From the NCBI GenBank assembly GCA_032119595.1, contig JAUMBQ010000004.1, positions 186,001-250,000 on the forward strand: DNA of 64,000 nucleotides. Direction: 5' to 3'. The translations under genes and the position numbers were made by a program. A model generated the notes under the pieces. That model was not told the DNA's origin, did not search any database, and saw only the letters and a list, made by a program, of their open reading frames with translations. Of the stretch, positions 1-8,186 are shown in pieces (position 1 is the stretch's first letter; each line of letters begins with the position of its first letter). This stretch comes from JAGIBJ01 sp032119595. Its GTDB lineage: Bacteria; Actinomycetota; Thermoleophilia; Solirubrobacterales; Solirubrobacteraceae.

Positions 1-2
1 CC

Positions 3-545
3 GTGCCGAATGCCGGCGCCGTCTCCGTCGCTGCTGCCGGCGAGCTGATGGCGGCGCAGGTCATGGCCGTCGAGGAGGCCGGCCACGGCATCCAGATCGA
101 GGCGCTCGTGCTCGGCCCCGTCAAGACCCGCTCGCGCGACGACGCCGCGGCCTGGATGATCTCCGCCCGCGCGATCGGCGATCTCATCGCCCTGCGCGCG
201 GCTCGCCGGTCGGCCCTCGCCGACACGGTCCGTCGCCAGGCCGAGGCCGCTGGCGCGCTCCCACCGGAGTCACCGAGCCAGCGTCAGCGCGAGCACGACG
301 ATGACCTCGTCGACGACGATCACCCGCAGCCGCGCCGGCTCGTGCACCCCGACGCGTTGGCGCCTGGGGGGCCAGCGACCGTCCTTGAGCTCCTCACGGC
401 CGCTGACCTTCGTCCCGCTCGGGCAGCCGCCTCCGGTGCCGTTCGCGGCGCCCGCGGGGCCTCGCTTGGCTGGGTGCTCTGGGGCCTGCAGACGGCTTCG
501 CTCAGCAAGCAGGTCCGGCGGGACGAACCGCCGCCCACGCACTAG
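3..545 (+). CDS. SDR-family oxidoreductase, C-terminal fragment (cut by window edge)
   Basis: The first ~75 residues resemble the C-terminal half of a short-chain dehydrogenase/reductase: an Ala-rich helix containing AAAGELMAAQ, then a strand reading ALVLGPVKTRSR, the position where SDRs place the PG loop after the active-site helix. The catalytic Tyr/Lys and Rossmann GxxxGxG lie left of the window, so activity cannot be judged. After about residue 80 the frame becomes Arg/Pro/Ala-rich and does not look like an SDR, although the next stop is at 543-545. Either the protein has an odd ~100-residue tail or a frameshift hides the true end. Family assignment is tentative. Confidence 0.4.
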   Translation: MPNAGAVSVAAAGELMAAQVMAVEEAGHGIQIEALVLGPVKTRSRDDAAAWMISARAIGDLIALRAARRSALADTVRRQAEAAGALPPESPSQRQREHDDDLVDDDHPQPRRLVHPDALAPGGPATVLELLTAADLRPARAAASGAVRGARGASLGWVLWGLQTASLSKQVRRDEPPPTH

Positions 546-666
546 CGCGATCGACGCCGCCGCGGCGCGCCGGCCGCCCGTCCGTGGCACGAACCGCGCG
601 GCGCCTCGTCACCTGAGCGTCGGTGTCCCGCCACGGCGCGGAGTGGCAGTGACAGAATGGGCGTCA

Positions 667-1737
667 ATGAGCGTTCCCGCCAGTCTCAAGAGCCTTCTCG
701 ACGCCGTGGGGCCCTCCGGCTACGAACGCGCGCCGGCCGCCGCCTTCGCTGCCATTGCCAAGGAATTCAGCGACGACGTGGCGGTCGACGTTGCCGGTTC
801 CGTGCATGCTCGCGTCCCCGGGACCGCCGAGGGCGCACCGCGGATCGCGTTCATCGGCCACATCGACGAGATCGGGCTGATCATCAGCCACATCGACGAC
901 AAGGGCTTCCTCTGGTTCGGTCCGGTCGGCGGCTGGGATCCGACGATCCTCGTCGGCCAGCGTGTCGCGATCCAGACGAAGAACGGTCCGGTGATCGGCG
1001 TGGTCGGCAAGAAGGCGATCCACCTCCTGGAATCCGATGAGCGCAGCAAGGCGCCGAAGCTGAACCAGCTCCACATCGACATTGGCGCGGAGGACGGCGA
1101 CGAGGCCAAGAAGACTGTTCGCGTCGGCGACATCGCGGTGATCGACGGGTCAGCGATCGAGCTGCTCGGCGAGCGCGTCGCGTCGCGCGCGATGGACAAC
1201 CGCCTCGGGTCGTATGTAGCCCTGGAAGCCGCGCGCCGCGTCGCGGCGGCCGGCGGCGCCGCTGGCGAGGTCGTTGCCGTGGGCGCCACGCAGGAGGAGA
1301 TCACCTTCGGCGGCTCGACCACCACGGCCTACTCGGTGCATCCGGCGATCGCGATCGTGATCGACGTGACCCACGCGACCGACTCGCCCGGCATCGAGGA
1401 AAAGGAACTCGGGTCGCATCACCTCGGCAGTGGTGTCGTGATCGAGCGTGGCGCAAACATTCACCCGGCGATCTCCGACCTGCTCGTCGACGTCGCCGAA
1501 GCCGAGGGCATCGACCACACCATCGCGGTGGCGACGCGCGCGACCGGCACGGACGCCGACGCCGTCCACCTGCAGCGTGGGGGCATCGCGACCGGCCTCG
1601 TGTCGATCCCGCTTCGTTACATGCACTCGCCGGTCGAGACGATCGACCTGCGCGACCTGGAGGCGACCGTGGCGCTCGTGGCCGCCTTCGCCCTCAAAGT
1701 CGCTGCGGACTTTGACGTGCGCCGCACGATCGGCTGA
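667..1737 (+). CDS. M42 family metallopeptidase (glutamyl aminopeptidase-like)
   Basis: Cytoplasmic dinuclear-metal aminopeptidase of the M42 (PepA/FrvX/tetrahedral aminopeptidase) family, which trims N-terminal residues from short peptides. The metal-site elements are present in order: GHIDEIG (His near residue 65), the bridging Asp in AMDNRLGSY, the catalytic Glu pair in TQEEITFGG, the Asp in VIDVTHATD and the C-terminal His in YMHSPVE. The length of 356 aa is normal for the family. I chose the ATG because MSVPASLKSLL matches typical M42 N-termini. An in-frame GTG at 649 with a GGAG five bases upstream is a real alternative. Followed by a HAD phosphatase on the same strand after 83 bp. Confidence 0.93.
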   Translation: MSVPASLKSLLDAVGPSGYERAPAAAFAAIAKEFSDDVAVDVAGSVHARVPGTAEGAPRIAFIGHIDEIGLIISHIDDKGFLWFGPVGGWDPTILVGQRVAIQTKNGPVIGVVGKKAIHLLESDERSKAPKLNQLHIDIGAEDGDEAKKTVRVGDIAVIDGSAIELLGERVASRAMDNRLGSYVALEAARRVAAAGGAAGEVVAVGATQEEITFGGSTTTAYSVHPAIAIVIDVTHATDSPGIEEKELGSHHLGSGVVIERGANIHPAISDLLVDVAEAEGIDHTIAVATRATGTDADAVHLQRGGIATGLVSIPLRYMHSPVETIDLRDLEATVALVAAFALKVAADFDVRRTIG

Positions 1738-1820
1738 CCCCTGCGGAGTCCGGACTTCATCGGGATGCTCACTCGACGGAGCACTCCCTGAGCAGCCAGG
1801 AGACACCACCCGGTCTCCTC

Positions 1821-2507
1821 GTGCTGCTCGACATCGACGGGACGTTGGTCTGGCGCGCCTCGCGTGTGCACGCCGAGTGCGTCATCGCGGCGATCCACGA
1901 GGTCCACGGCCCGGTTGAGCTCGGCCCGGTCGAGGCCGCCGGCTTCACGGACCGGCGGATCGTGCGCGCGCTGCTGCGGGCCGCTGACTTCACGGATGCC
2001 CAGATCGACGCCGACATGGAATGGCTCTTGGCGATCGCTGCGGCCCGCTACGAGGAGCACTGCCCGGACGACCTCAGTCACACGGTCCTGCCCGGCATTC
2101 CGGACCTCCTCGACGAACTCCGTCAGGACGACCAGCTCCTGCTCGGCCTCGTGACCGGCAACCTGGAGTCGATCGCGCATCGCAAGCTCACGGCGGCTGG
2201 GATCGCGCGGCCGCTCCTGCCATGGATCGGTGCCTACGGGTCGGACGCCGAGGATCGCAACCGGCTCGTGCCGGTCGCGCAGGAGCGCGCTGCCGCGCTG
2301 CACGGCCGCGCGGCGCGGTGGCCTTCGGAGCGAACGGTTGTCGTCGGCGACACCCCGCACGACATCGCCTGCGCGCGGGCGGCGGGCGCCGCCGTCATTG
2401 CCGTGACGACGGGTGCTTACCCGCGTGAGGCGCTCGGCGACGCCGACGTGATCGCCGACACCGCAAGCGAGATTGCCGCCGCCCTGGCGAGGTTCGTCGA
2501 CGCCTGA
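1821..2507 (+). CDS. HAD-family hydrolase (phosphoglycolate phosphatase-like)
   Basis: Haloacid-dehalogenase superfamily phosphatase. The nucleophile motif DIDGT lies at residues 4-8, which puts the N-terminus right at the family start. A helical cap follows (about 15-85), then motif II in VTGN, and the acidic motif IV as VVGDTPHDIACAR near residue 175. The architecture matches the Gph/PGMB-like subfamily I with an alpha-helical cap. The substrate is unknown. The start is GTG with no good ribosome site; an AGGAG at about 1798 is too far. It is convergent with the alpha/beta hydrolase, leaving only 24 bp between stops. Confidence 0.85.
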   Translation: MLLDIDGTLVWRASRVHAECVIAAIHEVHGPVELGPVEAAGFTDRRIVRALLRAADFTDAQIDADMEWLLAIAAARYEEHCPDDLSHTVLPGIPDLLDELRQDDQLLLGLVTGNLESIAHRKLTAAGIARPLLPWIGAYGSDAEDRNRLVPVAQERAAALHGRAARWPSERTVVVGDTPHDIACARAAGAAVIAVTTGAYPREALGDADVIADTASEIAAALARFVDA

Positions 2508-2531
2508 GCGCCGGCGGGGCCGCGGCGCGGC

Positions 2532-3521
2532 CTACCGAGCAGCGGCACGGTCGTCGTCATCGCTGTCTTGCGCGGCAGGCTCCGCGCGTTCCATGGCCGC
2601 GGTCACGGCGCCGATCGCCTCCGCAATCGTCTCGGGGCGCGTGATCGGGATCATGTGGCCGCCGTCGCACTCTTGGAACGACACGACGTTCGGCAGGTAA
2701 TCGCGCAGGCCGACGGCGGACCAGCTCCCGACCATCGCGTCGTCCATGGCCCGGACGATGCCGACCGGCACGGTGACCTCGTCGAGATGGCGATCGAGCC
2801 AGCCGAAGTCGCGGTTGAAGTCGACGCGGTTGGCGTAGAGCGAGCGAAGGGTGTCGACGCGCAGCGTTTGGCCGTAGGCGTGCGCGGAATACGCGGGCGC
2901 CACCGGCGTCGGGGAGAAGGCACGCACAAACGCGTGCCGGACGACCAGCTTCGTGATGCCCCAGCCAATCGTGCGGCGGATCACGTCGCCGATGCCGGGA
3001 ACCGTCACGAGGAGCAGGGCGCGGGCCTCGTTGCGCATCGCGAGTGGCATGCCGCGCCCGCCGCCCATCGGTGCCCCGAGGACGATGCCGCCGACGAGTT
3101 CCGGGTGGCGCCGAGCGACGGTCAGCGCGACCGTCCCGCCGTAGGAGTGGCCGACGAGCAACGCCCGTTTGACGGACAGCGCGCGCAGGCCGTCGGCGAT
3201 CACGTCAGCTTGCTCGCGCATCGTCATGGCCGAGCCGCCGGTGTCGGCGAACCCGGGGCGGTCGATCGCGATGCGATGGCGGTCGCCGAGGAGAGGCTGC
3301 ACCGCGTCCCAGTCCCGGATGGAGCCCGGGAGCCCGTGAATGAACACGACGGGCGGCTCTTCACCGGGCATCTCGGTGACGTGCAGATGGTGGTGCTCGC
3401 CGACGGAGATCGTGCCTCCGGGCGGCGCGGGCGTCGGCATGGGCTTCCACGCGAGGTAGCCCCAGATCGTGATGCCGACGAGCAGAGCGACCAGAAGAGC
3501 GAGGAGGACGGTCAGCAGCAT
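2532..3521 (-). CDS. Membrane-anchored alpha/beta hydrolase
   Basis: Alpha/beta-hydrolase fold enzyme of unknown substrate. A hydrophobic segment (residues ~1-25, MLLTVLLALLVALLVG) looks like an uncleaved anchor. The oxyanion-hole motif FIHGLPG, nucleophile elbow GHSYGG, an Asp in AMDDAMV and a catalytic His in DGGHMIP supply a complete triad. The 329-aa length and the lid between strands 6 and 7 suit epoxide-hydrolase/haloperoxidase-like members. The start was chosen because TACGGT sits 8 nt upstream of this ATG, as in other leaderless genes here. An upstream TTG at 3560 would add 13 residues. The Asp-rich C-terminal tail (DSDDDD) is unremarkable. Confidence 0.88.
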   Translation of the reverse strand: MLLTVLLALLVALLVGITIWGYLAWKPMPTPAPPGGTISVGEHHHLHVTEMPGEEPPVVFIHGLPGSIRDWDAVQPLLGDRHRIAIDRPGFADTGGSAMTMREQADVIADGLRALSVKRALLVGHSYGGTVALTVARRHPELVGGIVLGAPMGGGRGMPLAMRNEARALLLVTVPGIGDVIRRTIGWGITKLVVRHAFVRAFSPTPVAPAYSAHAYGQTLRVDTLRSLYANRVDFNRDFGWLDRHLDEVTVPVGIVRAMDDAMVGSWSAVGLRDYLPNVVSFQECDGGHMIPITRPETIAEAIGAVTAAMERAEPAAQDSDDDDRAAAR

Positions 3522-3671
3522 GAATGCCGACCGTACCGCGGAATTCGCTGCAGCGTCCAACCGGCGGCCAGGGTCATGCCCGGCTCAAACGCCGGACTCG
3601 CTAGCCCCCTCGCATTTGCCGCGCCGTCGCGGACGCCGGGGGCCGAAGCGCGTCGCCCCAGGATTGGGGCG

Positions 3672-3710
3672 AAAACGAGGAAGGGCCGGCTGCGATGCAG
3701 CCGGCCCTTC
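3672..3710 (-). terminator. Intrinsic terminator of the secreted-protein gene
   Basis: Perfect 13-bp stem AAGGGCCGGCTGC/GCAGCCGGCCCTT (3682-3694 with 3698-3710) and a 3-nt loop. On the minus strand it is followed by CTCGTTTTC, so the T-run orients it for the gene ending at 3760. Confidence 0.8.
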
Positions 3711-3759
3711 GAGTGTTCGGGGCGCGCCGAATCCGGGCGCCCTGGTCACATGGTGTGCG

Positions 3760-4518
3760 CTACTTCTTGCACTTCGCGACGGACGCGGCGCTGTCGGTCT
3801 TCGTGACCACGCCGGCACCGTTCTCGTACACGATGTTGATGAGGAAGTTCAGCTTCTTGCTGGACGGGCACGGCCCGAGGCCGGCGAGCGGCAGCTTGAC
3901 CTTCTTGCCGTCGATCTTGACCGACTTCACCGGCGGAGAGACGACGGCGTCCATCGACTTGACGGTCGGGAAGAGGTCATCCAGCGGCTCCTGGAGGATC
4001 TTCGGAACCGGGATGTACATCTCCAGGCCGTAGCCGGTGGTGCCGGAGCTGCGGAGCTGGCCGATGACGGCCTCGTCGAGGATGGCCGGCTTGTCGGTCT
4101 GCACGCGCGCAAGGACCTGGAAGCCGCTGCCGAAGTACAGGTCGGTCTTGGCGGTGATGTCGCCGACGCTCGGGCCGCCATCAGCGATCAGCGTCGCGGT
4201 GCCGAGCTTCGTGGCCGACGGGCACGTCTTCGACGCGACGAACGCCGCGGCGTTGCACTGGGCGAACGGGATCGAGTTGAACAGCAGCGGCAGCGGGAGC
4301 TTGGCCTGGATCCCCTGGAGGCGCAGGTTGCCCGTGGTGTCGGACGGGGTGTCCGGGAAGGCGGCCTTGATACCGAACTTGACGGGCGTCGCAACGGTGA
4401 GCGAACCGCCCTTGTTCGGCGTGACCGTAGCGGTGGAGCTGTTCGCAGCCATGGCGTTCGGCGCTACGACGAGCGCAGAGAGCGCGGACAGCGCGACGAG
4501 GCGGGAAAGGGGACGCAT
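3760..4518 (-). CDS. Secreted protein of unknown function
   Basis: I do not recognise a domain. A Sec signal peptide is clear: MRPLSRLVALSALSALVVA followed by a likely cleavage after AMA near residue 24. The mature part is rich in beta-strand-like Thr/Val/Gly stretches. It carries four Cys in pairs (around AQCNAAAF...KTCPS and the C-terminal GPCPSS...KCKK), suggesting disulfides and an extracellular location. Unlike many genes here it has a Shine-Dalgarno (GGAAG about 8 nt before ATG) and a long leader: the nearest TAGCGT hexamer is 82 nt upstream. A strong hairpin with a T-rich tail follows the stop. Confidence 0.85.
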   Translation of the reverse strand: MRPLSRLVALSALSALVVAPNAMAANSSTATVTPNKGGSLTVATPVKFGIKAAFPDTPSDTTGNLRLQGIQAKLPLPLLFNSIPFAQCNAAAFVASKTCPSATKLGTATLIADGGPSVGDITAKTDLYFGSGFQVLARVQTDKPAILDEAVIGQLRSSGTTGYGLEMYIPVPKILQEPLDDLFPTVKSMDAVVSPPVKSVKIDGKKVKLPLAGLGPCPSSKKLNFLINIVYENGAGVVTKTDSAASVAKCKK

Positions 4519-4600
4519 GGAGTGGACTTCCGTTCAGGGATGTTTGGGCGAGGCCTGGGCCGGCGTGCACGACGCAATCCGACCTTCCGTGACCCGAGAC

Positions 4601-4606
4601 ACGCTA
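4601..4606 (-). promoter_or_regulatory. Candidate -10 (TAGCGT) for the secreted protein
   Basis: TAGCGT on the minus strand, 82 nt before the ATG at 4518; implies a leader of about 75 nt with its own Shine-Dalgarno. Confidence 0.4.
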
Positions 4607-4750
4607 CCTAGTTGGAAGTTGCGGCGCGGCCCCGCCAAGTGAGGCGTTCTGTCGCGTGGGCGCGGTGGGAATCCCTAGCGCCCGTTGGTAATTTCGCTGC
4701 CCACCGGTGCCCGGGGGCCGCGCCGGGTACCGCTCGCTACCGGTGCGTCG

Positions 4751-5596
4751 CTAGGCGGTCCAGAGGGCGTCGGTCCCGAGCGGATGCTCGGTGGCGCCAG
4801 CGTCGGTCAGCTTCGCCCTGGCGGCGTCGCGGCTGATCTCCATGATCGCGGCCACCTCAGCGGTCGCCAGCGGCGTGCCGGCCCAATCGAGCACGGCCAG
4901 CGGGTCGCTGGCGGGCTCGGCGCGCTCAAGGCCTGGCTCGAGGTTCGCGAACACGACGTCGTAGGTCGTGGCCGGGACGAACCCGGCGACCGTGGCGACG
5001 TTGTCGCCCGAGGTCAGCACGAGCGACGGGCAGGTGTAGCGCCAGCCGCCCTCCCACCGAGCGAGCTTGTTCGTGAGGTGCAAGGCCGAGTCCTCTGGGT
5101 GTCGGGCGGCCTTCAGGTCGGCGGCGAGCGCCGCTTCCGTCTCGGGAGAGGCGGCCCATCCGTCGAGATCGGCGCTGTCGATCCCCGCGGCGTGGGAGGC
5201 GTTGCGGAGGGTGTGGAGTTCGTCGAGCAGATGGCCTTCGGCCATGGTCTGCAGGCGGAGCTGCCGCAAGAGCGAACTCGCAAGGGCCTCGCCGGCATGC
5301 TCGCGAACGGCGACGACCTCGCGGCACGCCGGGATCGTAGCGGCGACCGCCTCGCGCTCCGACAGGTCGAACGGCATCCCGACCTGGGACTCCAGGTCGG
5401 CGTAGCCCAGGGCGAGCAGCGCGGGCGTGAAGCCCTTCGCGGCGTATTCCTCGCGGCTCGCCGCCAGGCCGACCATGCGCGTCGTCCACTGCAGCTGGGG
5501 GCCATAGCGCCACTGCAGGCGCCAGATCTGTGGCTCTGCGCTGTAGGCGAACGGGCAGTTCGGGTCGGTGAAGTGCGTGACGTTGACGGTCGCCAT
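4751..5596 (-). CDS. DsbA-family (FrnE/HCCA-isomerase-like) thioredoxin-fold protein
   Basis: Thioredoxin-fold protein of the DsbA/FrnE/2-hydroxychromene-2-carboxylate isomerase group. The N-terminal strand VTHFTDPNCPFAY places CPFA where DsbA has CxxC, so only the first cysteine is kept. A helical insertion (residues ~75-165) is followed by the C-terminal thioredoxin half with the cis-Pro region near YTCPSLVL. No signal peptide, so it is probably cytoplasmic. A mono-cysteine site is common in this subgroup and argues against classical disulfide formation. TAGCGT lies 10 nt before the ATG, with a weak GGAA between them; an in-frame GTG at 5608 is a less likely start. Confidence 0.8.
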   Translation of the reverse strand: MATVNVTHFTDPNCPFAYSAEPQIWRLQWRYGPQLQWTTRMVGLAASREEYAAKGFTPALLALGYADLESQVGMPFDLSEREAVAATIPACREVVAVREHAGEALASSLLRQLRLQTMAEGHLLDELHTLRNASHAAGIDSADLDGWAASPETEAALAADLKAARHPEDSALHLTNKLARWEGGWRYTCPSLVLTSGDNVATVAGFVPATTYDVVFANLEPGLERAEPASDPLAVLDWAGTPLATAEVAAIMEISRDAARAKLTDAGATEHPLGTDALWTA

Positions 5597-5606
5597 GAGG
5601 TGTTCC

Positions 5607-5612
5607 ACGCTA
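5607..5612 (-). promoter_or_regulatory. -10 hexamer TAGCGT of the DsbA-like gene
   Basis: TAGCGT on the minus strand, 10 nt before the ATG at 5596; predicts a 2-4 nt leader. Confidence 0.5.
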
Positions 5613-5667
5613 GTCGCTTGGAGTGAGCCATTTGCGGCGGGTTTTCGGCGACGGCCAGCTTCCCGGT

Positions 5668-5693
5668 CGGCTGGGGCCTCGGCGCCCCAGCCG
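5668..5693 (-). terminator. Hairpin downstream of yjbQ
   Basis: CGGCTGGGGC/GCCCCAGCCG, 10-bp perfect stem with a 6-nt loop, between the yjbQ stop and the DsbA-like promoter. No clear T-run. Confidence 0.45.
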
Positions 5694-5742
5694 GCTATGG
5701 CGCCTTTGGCGGGCGGCTAGATGGTGGATGGCGTTGGAGGCG

Positions 5743-6168
5743 TCAGGCGTCGTCGCCGTGGAGCGTCACCACGAGCGAGCGCGCTCCGCCGTGGTCGCGG
5801 TGCTCGGCGAGCTGGATGCCCTGCCAGGTGCCAAGCACGAGGCGCCCGCCCGACACCGGGATCGTGAGCGACGGGCCGAGCAGCGATGCCTTCACGTGCG
5901 CGGGCATGTCGTCGGAGCCTTCCAGCGTGTGCGTATACGACGGGTGATCCTCGGGAGCGAGCCGGTTCATCGACGATTCCAGGTCGACGCGCACGTCCGG
6001 CGAGGCCGACTCGTTGATCGTGAGCGACGCGCTCGTGTGGAGGATGAACACGTGCAGCAGACCGACGCGGACTTCCGCGATCTCGGGGATGCCGGACAGC
6101 ACGTCCCGCGTGATCAGGTGGAAGCCGCGCGGGCGGGGCGCGAGCTGAAGCTGCCGTTGAACCCACAT
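5743..6168 (-). CDS. yjbQ: YjbQ/UPF0047 family protein (secondary thiamine-phosphate synthase)
   Basis: Small 141-aa protein of the YjbQ (UPF0047) family. Family hallmarks are visible: the start MWVQRQLQL, GFHLIT, the LHVFILHTSASLTINE strand, the conserved D-H-P-S-Y-x-H-T run near residue 85, and the C-terminal LGTWQGIQLAEHRDHG. E. coli YjbQ has weak thiamine-phosphate synthase activity; the physiological role is unsettled. The start is fixed by the family N-terminus and by TAGCGT seven bases upstream with no Shine-Dalgarno. It is divergent from the SRPBCC gene, with 83 bp between start codons. Confidence 0.93.
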   Translation of the reverse strand: MWVQRQLQLAPRPRGFHLITRDVLSGIPEIAEVRVGLLHVFILHTSASLTINESASPDVRVDLESSMNRLAPEDHPSYTHTLEGSDDMPAHVKASLLGPSLTIPVSGGRLVLGTWQGIQLAEHRDHGGARSLVVTLHGDDA

Positions 6169-6175
6169 GCGGCGC

Positions 6176-6181
6176 ACGCTA
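6176..6181 (-). promoter_or_regulatory. Leaderless -10 (TAGCGT) of yjbQ
   Basis: TAGCGT, then 7 nt, then ATG at 6168. Confidence 0.65.
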
Positions 6182-6239
6182 GCGTCGGCGCGCCCTGGGC
6201 GGCCCGGCCCAGTGCCCCGGTTGCCGGGGCGGTGGTCGA

Positions 6240-6245
6240 TAGGGT
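6240..6245 (+). promoter_or_regulatory. Leaderless -10 (TAGGGT) of the SRPBCC gene
   Basis: TAGGGT, then 6 nt, then ATG at 6252. Confidence 0.65.
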
Positions 6246-6251
6246 CGGTGG

Positions 6252-6698
6252 ATGGGAAAACTGACCGGTGAGTCCAGCGTCGAGATCGACGCGCCGATCG
6301 CGACCGTCTACGCGGAACTCGAGGATGTGCTGCGCGCGCCCGAGTGGCAAGGCGGCATGAAGGGCATGACCGCGGTGGAGACCGACGCTGAGGGGCGCGC
6401 TGTGCTCGTCGACGTCGTCGCCGATGGCAAAGTACGCGACATCAAGTCCCGCCAGCGCTTTACCTACGACGCGCCGAACGGCCTGAGCTGGAAGCAGGAG
6501 AAGGGCGACATGAGCGACCTCTCCGGCTCGTGGGAGCTCGAAGCGCTCGACGAGAACCGCACCAAGGCCACGTACGCGCTCGTTGCCGATCCGGGCCGCA
6601 AGCTCGGGCTCGTGATCCGCGGACCGGTGGAGATGGCGCTGCGCGCGATGCTCGTGAACCCGCGCGCGAACGAGCTCAAGAAGCGCCTCGGCGACTGA
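6252..6698 (+). CDS. SRPBCC (START/Bet v 1-like) family protein
   Basis: Helix-grip ligand-binding protein of 148 aa. The N-terminal strand ESSVEIDAPIATVYAEL is the classic SRPBCC opening, followed by the lipid-pocket strands (VLVDVVADGKVRDIKSRQRFTYD), LSWKQEKGDMSDLSGSWELE, and a long C-terminal helix ending in ANELKKRLGD. Members bind hydrophobic ligands or act as cyclases or chaperones; nothing specifies the ligand. TAGGGT ends 6 nt before the ATG, so the transcript is probably leaderless. It stands alone, convergent with peptidase T (38 bp between stops). Confidence 0.85.
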   Translation: MGKLTGESSVEIDAPIATVYAELEDVLRAPEWQGGMKGMTAVETDAEGRAVLVDVVADGKVRDIKSRQRFTYDAPNGLSWKQEKGDMSDLSGSWELEALDENRTKATYALVADPGRKLGLVIRGPVEMALRAMLVNPRANELKKRLGD

Positions 6699-6736
6699 GG
6701 CTCACGGCCACCGCGGGGTGGCGCGGCGGCTGAGGC

Positions 6737-8032
6737 TCACGGCGCCTCATCGCCGACGACCCAGGCTTCGGCCAAGCGCACGATCACGGCGGCGGCTGAG
6801 GCCATGTCGTGGACGGACGCCCACTCGCGCACCAAGTGGAACTCGTGGCCGCCGGTGAAGATGTTGGGCGTGGGCAGGCCGCGCGCGCTGAGCACGGAGC
6901 CGTCGGTCCCGCCACGGATCGAGGTGCGCTTCGGCGTGAGACCCTCGGCCGCGATCGCCCGCTCGGCGGTCGCGACCACGTCCGGGAACGGCTTCAGATG
7001 GTCGCGCATGTTGGGGTACTGGCGGCGATCGTGGACGTCCACCTGCGCACCCGGCCAGTCGGCGGCGACCTGCTCCGCGATCTCGTGGACGAGCGCGACG
7101 TGGCCGACGAGGAGGTCGTCGTCGAAGTCGCGCACGATCATGCCGATCTTCGCGTGGCCGGCATCACCGGCCAGCTCGAACACGTGGATGAAGCCTTCGC
7201 GACCGGACGTCGTGGTGGGGGTGAGGCGGTCGGTCGGCAGGGCGGCGACGATGTGCGCGGCAACGGTGGCGGCATTGACGAGCTTGCCGGTGGCGAAGCC
7301 AGGGTGCACGTCGACGCCCGTCACTTCGATGACGACCTCGGCCGCCGTGAACGTCTCGTCCTGCAGCTCGCCGATCTCCGAGCCGTCCATCGTGTACGCG
7401 CAGTAGGCGCCGAACGCCTCGATGTCGAACAGCGTCGCGCCCTCGCCGATCTCCTCGTCGGGCGTGAAGCAGATGCGCAGCGTGGGGCGCGGAAGCTCAG
7501 GGTGCGCCGCCAGGTGGGCGACCGCCGCCATGATCTCCGCTACGCCAGCCTTGTCGTCGGCGCCCAGGAGCGTGTCGCCGCTACTCGTGATGAGGTCGTG
7601 GCCGACCTTGCGCGCGAGGGCAGGCATGGTGGCCGGATCGAGCACGGTCCCATCGCGCGGCAATGCGATCACGCCGCCGTCGTAGCTCCGGTGGACGATC
7701 GGCTCGACGCCTTCGGCAGGTGCGTCCGGGCTCACGTCGACGTGCGCGATGAGCCCGATGACGGTCTCCGCAGCCGACGAAGGCGACGCGGGGAGGGTCG
7801 CAGTGACGTACCCGTTGGCATCGAGGGAAGCGTCGGTCAGGCCGATCTCCAGCAACTCGGCGAGGAGCATCCGCGACAGGTCGAGCTGGCCCGGTGTACT
7901 CGGCGACTGCGCCCGTGGTCCGCGCCCCGCCTGCGTGTCGATGCGGGCGTACCGGTCGAGCCGCGCGAGCACGTCGTCGGCCAACGACGCGGCCAGCGGA
8001 CTCGAGTAGGGCGCGGCGGTAACGGAAGGCAT
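6737..8032 (-). CDS. pepT: Peptidase T (tripeptide aminopeptidase, M20B)
   Basis: Cytosolic zinc exopeptidase that removes the N-terminal residue of tripeptides. Metal and catalytic motifs appear in order: HVDVSPDAP (His/Asp), LGADDKAG (bridging Asp), TPDEEIGEG (general base Glu plus ligand Glu), YTMDGSEIGEL, and the C-terminal HEFHLVREWAS. A dimerisation insert follows residue ~205. The length of 431 aa is typical of PepT. AGGAG directly abuts the ATG, too close for a normal Shine-Dalgarno, and TAGCGT sits 10 nt upstream. It is divergent from the MASE1 cyclase with 154 bp between. Confidence 0.94.
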   Translation of the reverse strand: MPSVTAAPYSSPLAASLADDVLARLDRYARIDTQAGRGPRAQSPSTPGQLDLSRMLLAELLEIGLTDASLDANGYVTATLPASPSSAAETVIGLIAHVDVSPDAPAEGVEPIVHRSYDGGVIALPRDGTVLDPATMPALARKVGHDLITSSGDTLLGADDKAGVAEIMAAVAHLAAHPELPRPTLRICFTPDEEIGEGATLFDIEAFGAYCAYTMDGSEIGELQDETFTAAEVVIEVTGVDVHPGFATGKLVNAATVAAHIVAALPTDRLTPTTTSGREGFIHVFELAGDAGHAKIGMIVRDFDDDLLVGHVALVHEIAEQVAADWPGAQVDVHDRRQYPNMRDHLKPFPDVVATAERAIAAEGLTPKRTSIRGGTDGSVLSARGLPTPNIFTGGHEFHLVREWASVHDMASAAAVIVRLAEAWVVGDEAP

Positions 8033-8042
8033 CTCCTGTTCA

Positions 8043-8048
8043 ACGCTA
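8043..8048 (-). promoter_or_regulatory. -10 hexamer TAGCGT of pepT
   Basis: TAGCGT on the minus strand, 10 nt before the ATG at 8032. Confidence 0.5.
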
Positions 8049-8174
8049 CGAGCCTGGGACCGAACTGTCGACCGGATTGACGTGGACGTTCGCGAAAGGT
8101 CCGCGCGCCCGACCAGATCGCCCGCGACGCGGCGCAATCGCCAGCGCGCCAGCATGAACAGCCGGTCGAGCGCC

Positions 8175-8180
8175 TAGGTT
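8175..8180 (+). promoter_or_regulatory. Leaderless -10 (TAGGTT) of the MASE1 cyclase gene
   Basis: TAGGTT, then 6 nt, then ATG at 8187. Confidence 0.65.
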
Positions 8181-8186
8181 GGTGCC

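Noticed and set aside
270..590. Minus-strand 106-aa gene opposite the SDR-like fragment
   Set aside because: Arg/Gly/Pro-rich, no start signal or recognisable segment; most likely a shadow, although the SDR tail on the other strand is also odd.
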